A program made the position numbers and the translations under genes. 64,000 nucleotides of DNA, taken from an uncultured Chloroflexales bacterium. Lineage in GTDB: Bacteria > Chloroflexota > Chloroflexia > Chloroflexales > Chloroflexaceae. The DNA lies in the NCBI GenBank assembly GCA_937918935.1, contig CAKZSI010000072.1, positions 16,049 through 80,048 of the forward strand, read 5' to 3'. How positions within the stretch are numbered: the stretch's first letter is position 1; each line of letters begins with the position of its first letter. The notes beneath the pieces are model-generated. The model ran no database searches. It saw nothing but the letters and a program-made list of their open reading frames with translations, and was not told the DNA's origin. Shown here piece after piece: positions 8,168 to 17,623 of the stretch.

Positions 8168-9682
8168 GTGTCAAAAAACATTCTGATCGTTGGGGCCGGA
8201 CCGGGGGGGATGGCTACGGCGATGCGTCTGGCGTCCGCGGGCTACCAGGTGGCGATCTACGAGGCGGCCGACCGGGTTGGCGGGCGCATGCGCGGTTTTG
8301 AACTTGGCGCCTATGCCTTCGACACCGGGCCAACCATCCTGCAGGTGCCGCGCGTCTACGAAGAGCTTTTCGGCGCGTGCGGCCTCAACGTGTACGATTA
8401 CATCAAGTTGATCCGTCTGGAGCCGAATACCCGTATCGCCTTCTGGGACGGCACGCACCTCGACCTGACCTCGAATATCCCGGCCTTCAAGGAGCAACTG
8501 GCTCGCTTCGGGCCGGATCTGCCGGCGGCCTTTGAACGCTGGTACATCGAGCATCTGCGCAAGGACAAGGTGGGCTACGGCCCCTACCTGGGCACGCCGG
8601 TGCGCCCGCCCCTGGGCTACCTGAAGCCCGAGGAGGTGGCGGCAGCCCTGCCCTTCCGGCCCTGGGAGAGCCTTTACGACCATTTCAAGCGCTTCTTCCC
8701 CGACGAGCGCCTGGTCTATGCCCTGGCCTATCAAGCCAAATACCTGGGCATGCACCCCACCGCCTGCTCCAGCGTATTCAGCCTGGTTACCTTCCTGGAG
8801 TTCCACTACGGCATCTGGCATCCCCAGGGCGGCTTCCGCGCCCTGGCCCGCGCCCTGGCCCGCGCCGCCGAGGATCTGGGCGTGGAAATCCACCTGCGGC
8901 GCCCGGTGCGCCAGGTGATCGTCGAGGACGGGCGCGCCCGCGGCCTGCTGATGGCCGATGGGGAGCGAATCATGGGCGATGCGGTAGTGATCAACGCCGA
9001 CTTCGGCCACGCCGTGCAGACGCTCCTGCCCGCCGACGCCCGCGGCCCCTACACTGACCGCTGGCTGAACCGCAAGGAGTTCTCCTGTTCGACGTTCATG
9101 CTCTACCTGGGCGTCAACCGGCGCTGGGAGCACCTGCCGCACCACCAGTTGTACCTCTCCGAGCACATTCGCCGCACCGACCCGCTGTGGGCCAGAAGCG
9201 CCGTACTCGATGAAGAGGACCCCTCGTTTTACGTCTGTAATCCAACGATTGTTGACCCGGCGAACGCCCCGGAGGGGCATAGCACGCTCTTCGTGCTGGT
9301 GCCGGTTCCCAATCTGCGCTACCCGGTGGATTGGGCGGCGAAGGCCGGGCCGTACCGCGATCTCATTCTGCGGCAGATGGCCAGACTGGGCTTTGAGGAA
9401 GTGGAGCGCCATATTGTGGTCGAGCGCCACTACACCGCCGAGACCTGGCGCGACGAGCACCACACCTACCTGGGCGCGGTGTTCAACCTCATCCATAGCT
9501 GGCAGCAACTCGGCCCGTTACGCCCGCACATTCGCCACCGGGGCGCCCGCAACCTGTACTGGATCGGCGGCGCCGTGCACCCCGGCAGCGGGTTGATGAC
9601 CATCCTGGAGGCAGCGAAGAGTGCCGTGCATTTCATCGGCGAAGATCTGCCTGTCGCGGCCTCGCTGGTGAGCAGCCGGTAG
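8168..9682 (+). CDS. Phytoene desaturase-family carotenoid oxidoreductase (CrtI/CrtD type)
   Basis: The product (504 aa) is an FAD-dependent enzyme of the CrtI family, which introduces or shifts double bonds in carotenoid chains. The dinucleotide-binding motif ILIVGAGPGGMATAMRLASAG is at residues 5-25, followed by EAADRVGGRMRGF. The C-terminal FAD-contact motif is NLYWIGGAVHPGSGLMTILEA. GTG at 8168 has AGGGA just upstream. It could be a phytoene, neurosporene or hydroxyneurosporene desaturase; sequence alone does not tell. It converges on another carotenoid-type flavoenzyme 68 bases away, which supports a pigment role. Confidence 0.8.
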   Translation: MSKNILIVGAGPGGMATAMRLASAGYQVAIYEAADRVGGRMRGFELGAYAFDTGPTILQVPRVYEELFGACGLNVYDYIKLIRLEPNTRIAFWDGTHLDLTSNIPAFKEQLARFGPDLPAAFERWYIEHLRKDKVGYGPYLGTPVRPPLGYLKPEEVAAALPFRPWESLYDHFKRFFPDERLVYALAYQAKYLGMHPTACSSVFSLVTFLEFHYGIWHPQGGFRALARALARAAEDLGVEIHLRRPVRQVIVEDGRARGLLMADGERIMGDAVVINADFGHAVQTLLPADARGPYTDRWLNRKEFSCSTFMLYLGVNRRWEHLPHHQLYLSEHIRRTDPLWARSAVLDEEDPSFYVCNPTIVDPANAPEGHSTLFVLVPVPNLRYPVDWAAKAGPYRDLILRQMARLGFEEVERHIVVERHYTAETWRDEHHTYLGAVFNLIHSWQQLGPLRPHIRHRGARNLYWIGGAVHPGSGLMTILEAAKSAVHFIGEDLPVAASLVSSR

Positions 9683-9690
9683 CCAGGCCA

Positions 9691-9706
9691 GGGCTGATGC
9701 AACGTC
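9691..9706. repeat. Short dispersed repeat, family D
   Basis: GGGCTGATGCAACGTC lies between the two convergent flavoenzyme genes. Identical bases occur at 32634-32649 and a one-mismatch copy at 62191-62206, all intergenic. Confidence 0.6.
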
Positions 9707-9750
9707 GAGCGCCGCTGGCCCTCACCCGCAGGGAGAGATACCGGCGCACC

Positions 9751-11418
9751 CTACTCCGCCAGCACCCTTCGCGCCCTCCCGGCGGCCCACAGCCCGGCCG
9801 CCAGGGCACCGGCTCCCACCGCCAGCGGCGCCCAACTGCGCCGTCGCGTGTCCCCGAGCACGACCCTCGCGGTGTTGTAGCCGCTGGCGCCGAAGACGCC
9901 GCCACCGGGGTGGGTGCTGGCCCCGGTGAGGTACAGCCCCTTGATCGGCGTGCGGTAACTCGCCAACTCCGGCAGTGGGCGGAAGAAGAACATCTGGTCG
10001 AAACTCATCTCCACATGCATCACGTTGCCCTTGAGCAGGCCGATGCGGCGTTCCAGGTCCAGCGGTGATTGGATGAAGCGATCGATGATCTTGCCGCGCA
10101 TGTTGGGGGCGTAGCGGTAGAGCACCTCCAGAATGCTGTCGGCGACCTCCTCACGCACGTCGTCCCAGTGCCGCCCGCCGCTGAGTTCGTAGGGAAAGTA
10201 CTGCGCCCAGAGGAAGACGGTGTGCTTGCCGGGGGGAGCGACGATCGGATCGATCGCCGAGAAGGTCATCGCAATCACCGCCGGGTCCTTCGAAGGCTCG
10301 CCCCGCAGGTAGTCTTCGTAGGCCCGGCGCACGTAATCCATGCTCGGGCTGAGGAGTTGGAGACCGTGGTGACTCTCGTGGGGTTTGCCGCCACTGGGGG
10401 CGCCGGGGTAGTCGGGGAGTTCTTCGGCGGCGCAGCGCACGGTCATGCCGAAGCCGTTGCCGACCCGCACCTTCTGCAGCCGCTCCACCAGGCGCGAGGG
10501 CAGGTGGGCGGGACCAACAAGCCGCAGCAGGGTGGTGAGCACATGGGCGTTCGACACCACCACCGGCGCGGAGTAACGCTGGCCATCCTCGGTTTCGATG
10601 CCCTGCACCCGACCCGACTGGATCAAAATGCGGCGCACCGGCGCGTCTACCGCCACGTTGCCCCCGAAGCTGATCAAGGCGCGGGCCATGGCCTGGGTGA
10701 GCATGCCGCTGCCGCCTCTGGGATGCGCCGCGCCACTGTAGTGCAGCATGGAGTGCCAGCCGAAGAAATCGCCGGCCCCGATCTCGTCCGGCGGCGGCCC
10801 GCTCTGGGCGGCCAGCCAGGTCATCGCGGCGCGCATCGCCTCGCTCTCGAATGTCTCGCTGATCAACTGAGCATAGCTGGTAAACAGGCGCCGAGAGACC
10901 TCGGTTGCGTTACGCTCGTGGGCGGGTAAACGCGGGATTGCTGCAGCCACGCTGCTAAAAAGCCGCCCCACGGAGGGTGGATTGAGGAACACATCAAACA
11001 CCGCCTCGTTCAGCGGCGTCCAGTAGGCCAGGAAGCGGCGATAGGCCTCGGCGTCGCGCGGGCTGACACGGGCGATGCTTTCGACCGTGCGCTCGGTGTC
11101 CTTATAAAAACTGATCGCGCCGCTGCCATCAGGCAGCGGATAGAAGGCGAAGGGGTCCATCGGAATATACTCGAGGCCGTGCCGCTCCAACTCCAGATCG
11201 CGCACGATGGGGGTGAGATGGACCATAATGTGGGCTGAGGAGCCTACGTCGATTTTGTAGCCAGGAATGACCTCTTCGGTACAAACGGCGCCGCCGACGA
11301 TAGGGCGGCGTTCGGCGACCAGCACCCGCAATCCGGCCTTCGCCAGGTAACCGGCGCAGGTAAGGCCGTTGTGCCCGCCACCGACCACGATCACATCGTA
11401 GTCCGTTTTGTGAGCCAT
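9751..11418 (-). CDS. CrtO-like carotenoid ketolase / FAD-dependent oxidoreductase
   Basis: The protein (555 aa) starts with a Rossmann motif (DVIVVGGGHNGLTCAGYLAKAG, residues 8-29) and ends with LTGASTHPGGGVFGASGYNTA, the signature of the CrtO beta-carotene ketolase and PYROXD2 branch of the CrtI superfamily. A short hydrophobic tail (LAVGAGALAAGLWAAGRA) may tether it to the membrane, where carotenoids reside. CrtO enzymes add a 4-keto group to gamma- or beta-carotene, a plausible role here given the adjacent desaturase, but PYROXD2-type proteins of other function look similar. The start ATG at 11418 has no strong ribosome site; TATACT at 11465-11460 may be its -10 box. Confidence 0.7.
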   Translation of the reverse strand: MAHKTDYDVIVVGGGHNGLTCAGYLAKAGLRVLVAERRPIVGGAVCTEEVIPGYKIDVGSSAHIMVHLTPIVRDLELERHGLEYIPMDPFAFYPLPDGSGAISFYKDTERTVESIARVSPRDAEAYRRFLAYWTPLNEAVFDVFLNPPSVGRLFSSVAAAIPRLPAHERNATEVSRRLFTSYAQLISETFESEAMRAAMTWLAAQSGPPPDEIGAGDFFGWHSMLHYSGAAHPRGGSGMLTQAMARALISFGGNVAVDAPVRRILIQSGRVQGIETEDGQRYSAPVVVSNAHVLTTLLRLVGPAHLPSRLVERLQKVRVGNGFGMTVRCAAEELPDYPGAPSGGKPHESHHGLQLLSPSMDYVRRAYEDYLRGEPSKDPAVIAMTFSAIDPIVAPPGKHTVFLWAQYFPYELSGGRHWDDVREEVADSILEVLYRYAPNMRGKIIDRFIQSPLDLERRIGLLKGNVMHVEMSFDQMFFFRPLPELASYRTPIKGLYLTGASTHPGGGVFGASGYNTARVVLGDTRRRSWAPLAVGAGALAAGLWAAGRARRVLAE

Positions 11419-11868
11419 AGCAGTCGCTTTCTATCCGAGCCGGGAATCACCACCTCTTCAGTATACGCCAGATCGGGGCGAAGGGATGAACGCCCCCCGG
11501 GGAGGTGCGGTGTCATAGTTTGCACGAAACCCCTGTGCCCGCGACTCCGCTGGCAACGGTCGTGTCCCTCCGGCGCCCGTGACGACCTCTACGCCGTGGG
11601 GCGGCGGGTTTTCACCCCCGCTGGCGCGAACTGATCACCATGGCCGCAGGGGCGGCGGATCCGGTGCCGTGGCCCTCGGGGCCGCCCCCGGGCCATGCCG
11701 CGTTCTTCGCCTTCCTCCCGGGGCCTGGCCTGGCCCGCCTATTGCCTCGCGTCATCCTGGCGGAAGAGCACTACAAAGACCTGCGGGGGCGTTGCAGGCG
11801 CGGTGAGGGGCATAGCGGCGGGCGCTGGTATGAAGCCGATCACGATAGAGATCTCTTCTCTTATCGCC
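11419..11868. other. 450-base gap without a recognisable gene
   Basis: Apart from the candidate -10 box for the CrtO-like gene near 11460, I see only GC-rich, low-complexity sequence. A plus-strand frame from 11640 would encode an Ala/Pro/Gly-rich peptide running into the antisense of the UbiA gene; it resembles no family I know. The gap could hold a decayed gene. Confidence 0.4.
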
Positions 11869-12879
11869 CTACCTCATCCCCAGTAGCCAGCGCAGCGCCG
11901 CATACGTCGCGCCATTGGGGAGCAGCGGCAGCAGGTGGGCGGCGAGCAGGGCCAGGCGGGGCAGGGGCGCCAGCCGTGGTGCTACCAGGGCGATGGGTAT
12001 ACTCAGCAACAGGACCAGGTGGGCCATGCCCGGGCCATCGCCGGCCTGCCCGCCACGGGCCAGGCGCGCGAGGGTAAGCGCCGTGCCCGCGGCGAGGGCC
12101 ACGACCCCGCCGGCGCCTTTACCGGATCGCGTGGCGAGGTACCACAGCGGCAGGGCCAGCAGCGCCGCCTGCAATGTCACAATGTAGAGCAGCAGCGCCC
12201 GTGAGAGGCGCAGCCGCCCCTCTTCCATGCGCGCACCGAGAAACAGCGCCGTGGTCCGCGCGCCCCGCGCGGCGTCGTTTTCGAGATCGCGCAAGGCCCC
12301 GTGAACGCCGTTCACCATGAGGATCAGCAGCGTCTCGTAGACCATGAGCAGGCACGTCAACGTCGTTAACGCCCGACCCATCGTCAGCGCCCCGTAGCGC
12401 AGCAGCGCGGCCCATCCCAGGGCCTGTACCAGGTCGGTGAGGGGCGGGAAGGGGCATGCTTTGCCCCAGCGGTTATAGATCGCCATTGCGCCAAATGCCG
12501 CCGCCAGGCTGATTCTGGCATCACCACGCGCCGGGCTACAGGCGTCCGCGGCAACCAGCCGGGTGTGTAGGGCGAAGGCCAGTGGCACACAGGCCAGGGC
12601 CAGGCCCAGGGCAAGCTCCGGCTCAACCGCGCCCCGCACCAGCGGATAGTGCCGCCGGCGAGGCTGGGTGCGGTCGAGGTCAAGGTCGCAGATGTCGTTG
12701 TGCAGGTAGGCGAAGAGGTGAAAGGCGCTTGCCACCGCCAGCAAGCCGGTGGCGCGTCGCGGGGTCAGATGCGCGGTCACGCTGCCCGCGCCGAGCAGCG
12801 GGAGGGTCGCGGTCGCACCGAGGGCCGAGAAGCGGCTGAAGTGGTAGAGATCCCAGAGCAGCGCCTTGATGCTCATCAT
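11869..12879 (-). CDS. UbiA-family prenyltransferase
   Basis: The protein (336 aa) is an integral-membrane prenyltransferase, which attaches an isoprenoid diphosphate to an acceptor such as a quinone ring, heme, (bacterio)chlorophyllide or glycerol phosphate. The first Asp-rich motif is in LHNDICDLDLDRTQPRRRHY (N-D-x-x-D-x-D-x-D) and the second in GALRDLENDAARGARTTAL. Eight or nine hydrophobic segments are visible. ATG at 12879 overlaps the kinase stop (ATGA), so the two are translationally coupled; an ATG at 12876 is equally close. Acceptor and chain are unknown. Neighbouring carotenoid genes hint at pigment or quinone metabolism, while coupling to the kinase is unusual. Confidence 0.82.
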   Translation of the reverse strand: MMSIKALLWDLYHFSRFSALGATATLPLLGAGSVTAHLTPRRATGLLAVASAFHLFAYLHNDICDLDLDRTQPRRRHYPLVRGAVEPELALGLALACVPLAFALHTRLVAADACSPARGDARISLAAAFGAMAIYNRWGKACPFPPLTDLVQALGWAALLRYGALTMGRALTTLTCLLMVYETLLILMVNGVHGALRDLENDAARGARTTALFLGARMEEGRLRLSRALLLYIVTLQAALLALPLWYLATRSGKGAGGVVALAAGTALTLARLARGGQAGDGPGMAHLVLLLSIPIALVAPRLAPLPRLALLAAHLLPLLPNGATYAALRWLLGMR

Positions 12880-15800
12880 GCATCCCGCGTCCACTCGCTC
12901 AGGCGAAAACCCGCCTCGCGCAGCATACGGAAGACGGTGGCAGTGTACACGGCGACGAACTCGTTTGGGGTGCGGGAGCGGGTCAGCATCTCCATGGCGG
13001 CCATAGCCATCTGGCGGCGCATTTTGGGGTAGTAGACGCAGGAATGGACCACCTGGTTGTAGAGGCCCAGCCAGTAGATGTAGCGCCGCACCAGTTCGGT
13101 ATCGGCGGCGGCGGCCACGCGGCGCTGCAAGGCATCGCTGAGGCCTCGCCGGGCCATGAACACATCCACCGCGTCACGGTGCTGCATGCGGATGGTCGCC
13201 AGGGTGGGCGTCAGAGCCGCCGGCAGGTCGTCGCGCATCGCCGCCACCACGTCGCCAAGGAGCCGCAACACCGGCTCGGGGTAGTAGAAGCCTACCGCGG
13301 CCAGGCCAGCAACCACCCGTTCGACCTGCCGCCGATCGTCGCGCATCAGGCCGTCCTGGAGCAGCAATTCAATCAGGGGCATGGTCTGGCCGAGTTTGCC
13401 GTAGGCCAGACCCAGGGGCAGGAGCAGGATGTCGAACTGCTGCAGCAGGCTCGGTGTCGTGCCGTAGATCAGGTCGGGGTTGGCGCCAAAAAGGCCCTCG
13501 GTCAACTCCTCGACCAGGGGCGTCCACTCGTGGGGCGTATGCGGCAACAGCACGCTGAAGGAGAGCAACAGCCAGAGCCGGCCCGGCGGCGGCAGGCGCT
13601 CGAAAAGCGCCCGCACCACGGGGGCGGCGCTGGCGATGTCGGCGAAGGCGTGAATGGCGATCTGGACCGTGCCCACGAGGTTGAAGAGCACATTGTCTTC
13701 GCGCAGCAGGGTCTCCAGGTCGGCGATGTAGGCGCGCAATGGCTTCCCCGGGTCGAACAGCGGCGCGACGCGCATCAAGATGGCGCGCTCGGCGTGCGGC
13801 ACCTCGAAGAAACGCTCTACCGGCACGATTTCCGCCAGCAGCATGGTGTCGAGAATGGGGCGCGAGAAGGCGCTGGCCACCGCCTGAAAGATCAGGTCCT
13901 CGATGGTTTTGCCGAATACGCCGGTGTTGAGAATGTCGAGATGGAGCCGCTGGCGGGCCAGTTCGTAGTAGAGTTCCACCGTCGTATCACGGACATCCGG
14001 GCGCTCGGGGTGGTTGATGTAGATGACCACCGAGAGTTCAAAGAAGAACTCCAGGATGTTCCGCAGGTCGCGCAGGGCCGACGGGCCAACCCGCGCCACC
14101 AGGTCGCGCAGAAGACCATAGGTGAAGTCGGGATCGGAGCGCCAGATGAGGTAGAGCACGTCGCGGGCGACCCGCCGCAGGGCCGGGGCGCCACGGGCGG
14201 CGGCCCAGAGGAACAGGTCGCGGGCGGGCGGGCCAATGTAGTAAGCCGCCTTGAGCGCGGTCCGGCGCGTTTCATCAGTGTCTTGCTGGCAGAGCGACTT
14301 GAGCAGCTCGGCGCCGGCCTGCGCATCCTCGGCGTACAACTCAACGAGGGTCTGGGCGGCAAGTTCGCGCAGCTCGATGTCGGGCGCGCGGGCCAGGGTG
14401 GCGAAGGCGGCTGGCTGCCGGGCGACCAGCAGGGCGATGCGGGCCACGTCGAAGGCCAGGGGAAACTCCCGCGCACGGGCCATCAGGCCCGTGATGGCCC
14501 CGACAAGCCCCTCGCCACCAGCCGCGCCCCCCAGGAGGCGCCGGGCAAGCACGTAGGCGCCGAGTTCGTTGTAGGCGAAGCTCACCGTTTCACCGGCGAA
14601 GGGGTGGCCTCGCTGCTCTGCAAGCACGCCGTTGTCGAGCAGGCGGCAGTAGGCGGTATCGGGGTCCTCGCGCAGCAACTCCTCGCGCAGGTGCTCGTTG
14701 CGGGCCAGATCGCGAACAGGTATGCTGATTGCCCCCCGGCGGAGCATCTCGCCGGCCAGTTCATCAATGAACAGATGCTCGCGGCGCTGACGCACCCGTT
14801 CCTCGTAGTAGCGGCGAAAAAGGCCCAGTCCTGGCCCACGCGCCGCCAGTTCGACCGGGCCATCGCGGCAACTCTCGGCAATCAAACGAAGCATGAGCGG
14901 CTTGCGCAGGCGCTCGCGCACACCCGCAGGCAGGCGTTCCAGGGGCGTCTGGAGGCGGTAGAAGCCGGCGTAGCGCTGGTAGGCCAGGGCCAGTTCGTCG
15001 GGGGTGAAGGGTTCCAGCGACAGCCACGGCTCGCCGTCGGGGCCGTAGTAGTATGCGCTCCAGAACAGATTGGCCGCGCCGGCCCGCTCCAACTGGCCCC
15101 AGGCCACGCTGTTGCAACTGATCACCACACGTAACGCCGGACTGGCCACGCGGCCAACCAGGGCATCGAGTTGCTTGAGCAGGCTCTCGGGGCCGGCATG
15201 GACGCCGCTGCGATACTCATTCAGGCCGTCGAAGATCAGCACCAGGCGACGCCCGGCCTCGGCTGCCAGACGCCCGATCTGCCCCAGGTCGTGCGCCAGC
15301 GCCTCGGGCGCCTCGCGCCCCAGATCACGGCTGATCTCCCGATCAATCTCCGCGCCGAGCGAGCCGCCGCAACGGTAGAAGAGCACCGCGTCGCCCTCTT
15401 CCTGCAGATACTCGGCCCACCGCGCCAGCAGACAGGTTTTTCCCGTACCCGAGTCGCCGAGCAACAGCAGCGCCCCGCTCGCGCTTGCCAGAAAGGCCCG
15501 CAGATGCGCTTCGGCCCCGACGCGCGTCACGTACAGGTGCGGCGCGTAGGGTCCGGGACGATGGGGTGTGCCGGCCAGTTCGCGGAGTACCTGGCTGGCC
15601 TGGGTTCGGGCGGCGGCACGCACGTGGTCCCAGCCGACACTGATGGGCCGTGCCGGGGCAGACACACCGGGGCGCGGCACGAGGTGCGTCGGCGCGTCCA
15701 CGACCGGTAGAGAGTCGACAACAGCGCTGGCGGCGGCCCGCAGCGCCTGGCGCAACGCGGCAGCGCTGGCCGGGCGCTCCTCACGCCGTAGCGCCAGGGC

Positions 15801-16538
15801 CTGTCCCAGCACCTCACTGACTTCGAGCGGCGCCTGGCGGTTCACCAGATGGACCGGCGGCAGCGGGTCGGCCCGGCCCGCAAGCAGCGCCTCGGCCCGC
15901 GCCGGCGCGCTGACCGGAACACGATCGGTGAGCAAATGGTAGAGGGTCGCGGCGAGGGCGTAGAGGTCGGAACGGGCATCGGTGCCGCTGCCCTGGATCT
16001 GCTCCAGCGGCGCATAGTGCAAGGTGTAGCCGAAGAGACTCTGCGACGTGCCGAGACCGATACTCCTGGCGAGGCCAAAGTCGAGCAGGACCACCAGGCC
16101 CTCAGCCGTGAGCTTGAGATTCTGCGGCTTAATGTCGCGGTGCAACACCGGCGGCTCGCGGGTGTGCAGATACTCCAGCGTGGCGAGCACCTGATCGGCC
16201 CAGGAGAGCGCCTGGCCCACCGGGAACGGGCCGCCGTGGCGGGCCAGCAGCGCGGCCAGATCCGCCCCGGGAAAAAACTCCATCACCAGGTAACGCCCGG
16301 CGCCATCGCGGAAGTAGTCGATCACCTTGGGCAACGCGGGGTGGCGCAAGGCGGCGAGGAGCCGGGCCTCGCGCTCGAAGGCCTGGGCGTTCTCGGGGGC
16401 ATCGCCGAGCATCTGCTTCAGGGCGACCGTATTGCGCAACCGCCGGTCCACCGCCTCGTAGACCGCGCCCATTCCCCCGCGGCCGATCAGCCGCACGATC
16501 TGGTAACGCTGGAAGATGAGGGAACCGGGATGGAGCAT
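12876..16538 (-). CDS. Ser/Thr protein kinase fused to a STAND/NACHT-like NTPase and helical repeats
   Basis: The product (1,220 aa) has three parts. Residues 11-270 are a Hanks-type kinase: glycine loop IGRGGMGAVYEAV, K41 in VALKQ, HRDIKPQN at 133-140 and DFG at 153-155, all key residues intact. Residues about 335-560 are a P-loop NTPase with Walker A GDSGTGKT (361-368) and Walker B LVLIFDGLNEY (432-442), as in NACHT/STAND switches. Residues about 580-1220 are mostly alpha-helical with HEAT-like repeats and no catalytic motif. STAND proteins assemble on ligand binding, so the kinase may be switched by oligomerisation; this is inference. There is no membrane helix, so the protein should be cytoplasmic. 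It faces the FHA regulator and overlaps the UbiA gene. Confidence 0.88.
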   Translation of the reverse strand: MLHPGSLIFQRYQIVRLIGRGGMGAVYEAVDRRLRNTVALKQMLGDAPENAQAFEREARLLAALRHPALPKVIDYFRDGAGRYLVMEFFPGADLAALLARHGGPFPVGQALSWADQVLATLEYLHTREPPVLHRDIKPQNLKLTAEGLVVLLDFGLARSIGLGTSQSLFGYTLHYAPLEQIQGSGTDARSDLYALAATLYHLLTDRVPVSAPARAEALLAGRADPLPPVHLVNRQAPLEVSEVLGQALALRREERPASAAALRQALRAAASAVVDSLPVVDAPTHLVPRPGVSAPARPISVGWDHVRAAARTQASQVLRELAGTPHRPGPYAPHLYVTRVGAEAHLRAFLASASGALLLLGDSGTGKTCLLARWAEYLQEEGDAVLFYRCGGSLGAEIDREISRDLGREAPEALAHDLGQIGRLAAEAGRRLVLIFDGLNEYRSGVHAGPESLLKQLDALVGRVASPALRVVISCNSVAWGQLERAGAANLFWSAYYYGPDGEPWLSLEPFTPDELALAYQRYAGFYRLQTPLERLPAGVRERLRKPLMLRLIAESCRDGPVELAARGPGLGLFRRYYEERVRQRREHLFIDELAGEMLRRGAISIPVRDLARNEHLREELLREDPDTAYCRLLDNGVLAEQRGHPFAGETVSFAYNELGAYVLARRLLGGAAGGEGLVGAITGLMARAREFPLAFDVARIALLVARQPAAFATLARAPDIELRELAAQTLVELYAEDAQAGAELLKSLCQQDTDETRRTALKAAYYIGPPARDLFLWAAARGAPALRRVARDVLYLIWRSDPDFTYGLLRDLVARVGPSALRDLRNILEFFFELSVVIYINHPERPDVRDTTVELYYELARQRLHLDILNTGVFGKTIEDLIFQAVASAFSRPILDTMLLAEIVPVERFFEVPHAERAILMRVAPLFDPGKPLRAYIADLETLLREDNVLFNLVGTVQIAIHAFADIASAAPVVRALFERLPPPGRLWLLLSFSVLLPHTPHEWTPLVEELTEGLFGANPDLIYGTTPSLLQQFDILLLPLGLAYGKLGQTMPLIELLLQDGLMRDDRRQVERVVAGLAAVGFYYPEPVLRLLGDVVAAMRDDLPAALTPTLATIRMQHRDAVDVFMARRGLSDALQRRVAAAADTELVRRYIYWLGLYNQVVHSCVYYPKMRRQMAMAAMEMLTRSRTPNEFVAVYTATVFRMLREAGFRLSEWTRDA

Positions 16539-16612
16539 GGATATGACGTGAGACTACCACTCCGGCGGAGCGCGTGTGATGGGTCGGCCCTCTCCCCACC
16601 CTCCCCCTGGCC

Positions 16613-16645
16613 GCCTCCCTCTCCACCCTCAGTGGAGAGGGAGGC
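16613..16645. repeat. Perfect stem-loop, family E
   Basis: GCCTCCCTCTCCA (16613-16625), a 7-base loop, and TGGAGAGGGAGGC (16633-16645) form a 13-bp perfect stem between the divergent kinase and FHA genes. Related stems lie at 39081-39117 and 58841-58863. Confidence 0.7.
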
Positions 16646-16705
16646 CGAAGAAGGTGAGGAACGACACTGCGGCCCATTGTAGCACAGCAGTTTGCGCGCC
16701 TGCGG

Positions 16706-16711
16706 TACAAT
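16706..16711 (+). promoter_or_regulatory. -10 box placed for a leaderless FHA transcript
   Basis: TACAAT ends seven bases before the ATG at 16718, so transcription from it would begin at or next to the start codon. No ribosome binding site is present between them. No clear -35 box is seen. Confidence 0.45.
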
Positions 16712-16717
16712 GAGGGT

Positions 16718-17362
16718 ATGAGCGAGTCGAATCATCCAGCCGTCGCGCGCCTGGTGGCCCTGGCCGACGATGTGCGGCCAGTCGAGTTCCTCCTGAGCGG
16801 CGAAGAGCACACCCTGGGCCGCGCGCCCGGCTGCGACATAGTCATTCCCCGGCAGACGATCTCCCGGCTGCATGCGCGCATCACTCGCGAGGGGCCGCGC
16901 TACGTGCTGCGCGACGCGGGCAGCGCCAACGGCACATACGTCAACGGTCTACCTGTAATCGGCCCCCATCTGCTAAACGACCAGGACACAATCGGGCTGG
17001 GCGCCACCGGCGGCCTGCTGCGCTTCCTCGACCCCGACCCGACCGTAGTCGCCGGCACGCGCCTGCGCTTCGATGAACGAGCGCAGGTCTTCCTGCTCAA
17101 CGGCCAGGCGCTCGATCTGCCACCCGGGCAGTTCAGGTTGCTGCTGCACCTGCACCGCAACCTGGGGGCGCTGTGCAGCCGCGAGTCTTGCGCCGAGGCT
17201 ATCTGGGGGCGCGACTACGACCCGGGCCTCGATGCTGAGGCTCTCGACCGCGCCGTGAGCAACCTGCGCGCCGCCCTGCGCCGCGCCGATCCTTCCGCCG
17301 ACCTGATTCAGACTCGCCGCGGCCTGGGCTATGTGCTGCTGGCACAGTCACCAGGGACGTGA
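16718..17362 (+). CDS. FHA domain-winged helix regulator
   Basis: The protein (214 aa) joins a phosphothreonine-binding FHA domain to an OmpR-type DNA-binding domain. FHA key residues are present: GRAPGCD (R35), ISRLHA (S49, H52) and SANGTYVNG (N71). Residues about 115-208 form the winged helix, with recognition helix DAEALDRAVSNLRAALR and wing IQTRRGLGYVLL. FHA domains bind phosphorylated Thr peptides, so the divergent kinase is the obvious candidate to phosphorylate its partner or an N-terminal tail. That would give a kinase-to-promoter route without a receiver domain. The mRNA may be leaderless (TACAAT at 16706). Target genes are unknown; the shared intergenic region is the first place to look. 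Confidence 0.87.
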   Translation: MSESNHPAVARLVALADDVRPVEFLLSGEEHTLGRAPGCDIVIPRQTISRLHARITREGPRYVLRDAGSANGTYVNGLPVIGPHLLNDQDTIGLGATGGLLRFLDPDPTVVAGTRLRFDERAQVFLLNGQALDLPPGQFRLLLHLHRNLGALCSRESCAEAIWGRDYDPGLDAEALDRAVSNLRAALRRADPSADLIQTRRGLGYVLLAQSPGT

Positions 17363-17413
17363 ACATGGGCCAGTTTGAAAGTTCGCACCTGCGTGGCGGT
17401 CTGGAGGGTTGCG

Positions 17414-17430
17414 GAGAGGCAGAGCCTCTC
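17414..17430. repeat. Stem-loop after the FHA gene
   Basis: GAGAGGC-AGA-GCCTCTC is a perfect 7-bp hairpin 51 bases after the FHA stop, with flanks like those of family C copies. It may end the FHA transcript. Confidence 0.5.
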
Positions 17431-17623
17431 GGCAACCCCGCTGGCCCTGAACTCACTCCACCGGGATCGTAGCGCCGGACGCTCTCCCTCCCGGTGTAAG
17501 GCAACCTTGCCCCACCGCGCCTCGACTTGCGCGACCGGGGCGCCCCGCAGGTTGGAGCGTGGAGATCACTTTAGCAACCAGTGTCGGGGGTCCCGACACC
17601 CCTCGAAATGAGATTGATGCACA

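Noticed and set aside
11640..12077. Plus-strand frame of 145 codons after the CrtO-like gene
   Set aside because: Ala/Pro/Gly-rich, runs antisense into the UbiA gene, no known family.
13044..15134. 696-codon plus-strand open frame opposite the kinase-STAND gene
   Set aside because: It is low-complexity, Gln/Gly/His-rich, without recognisable motifs; an antisense artefact of the real gene.
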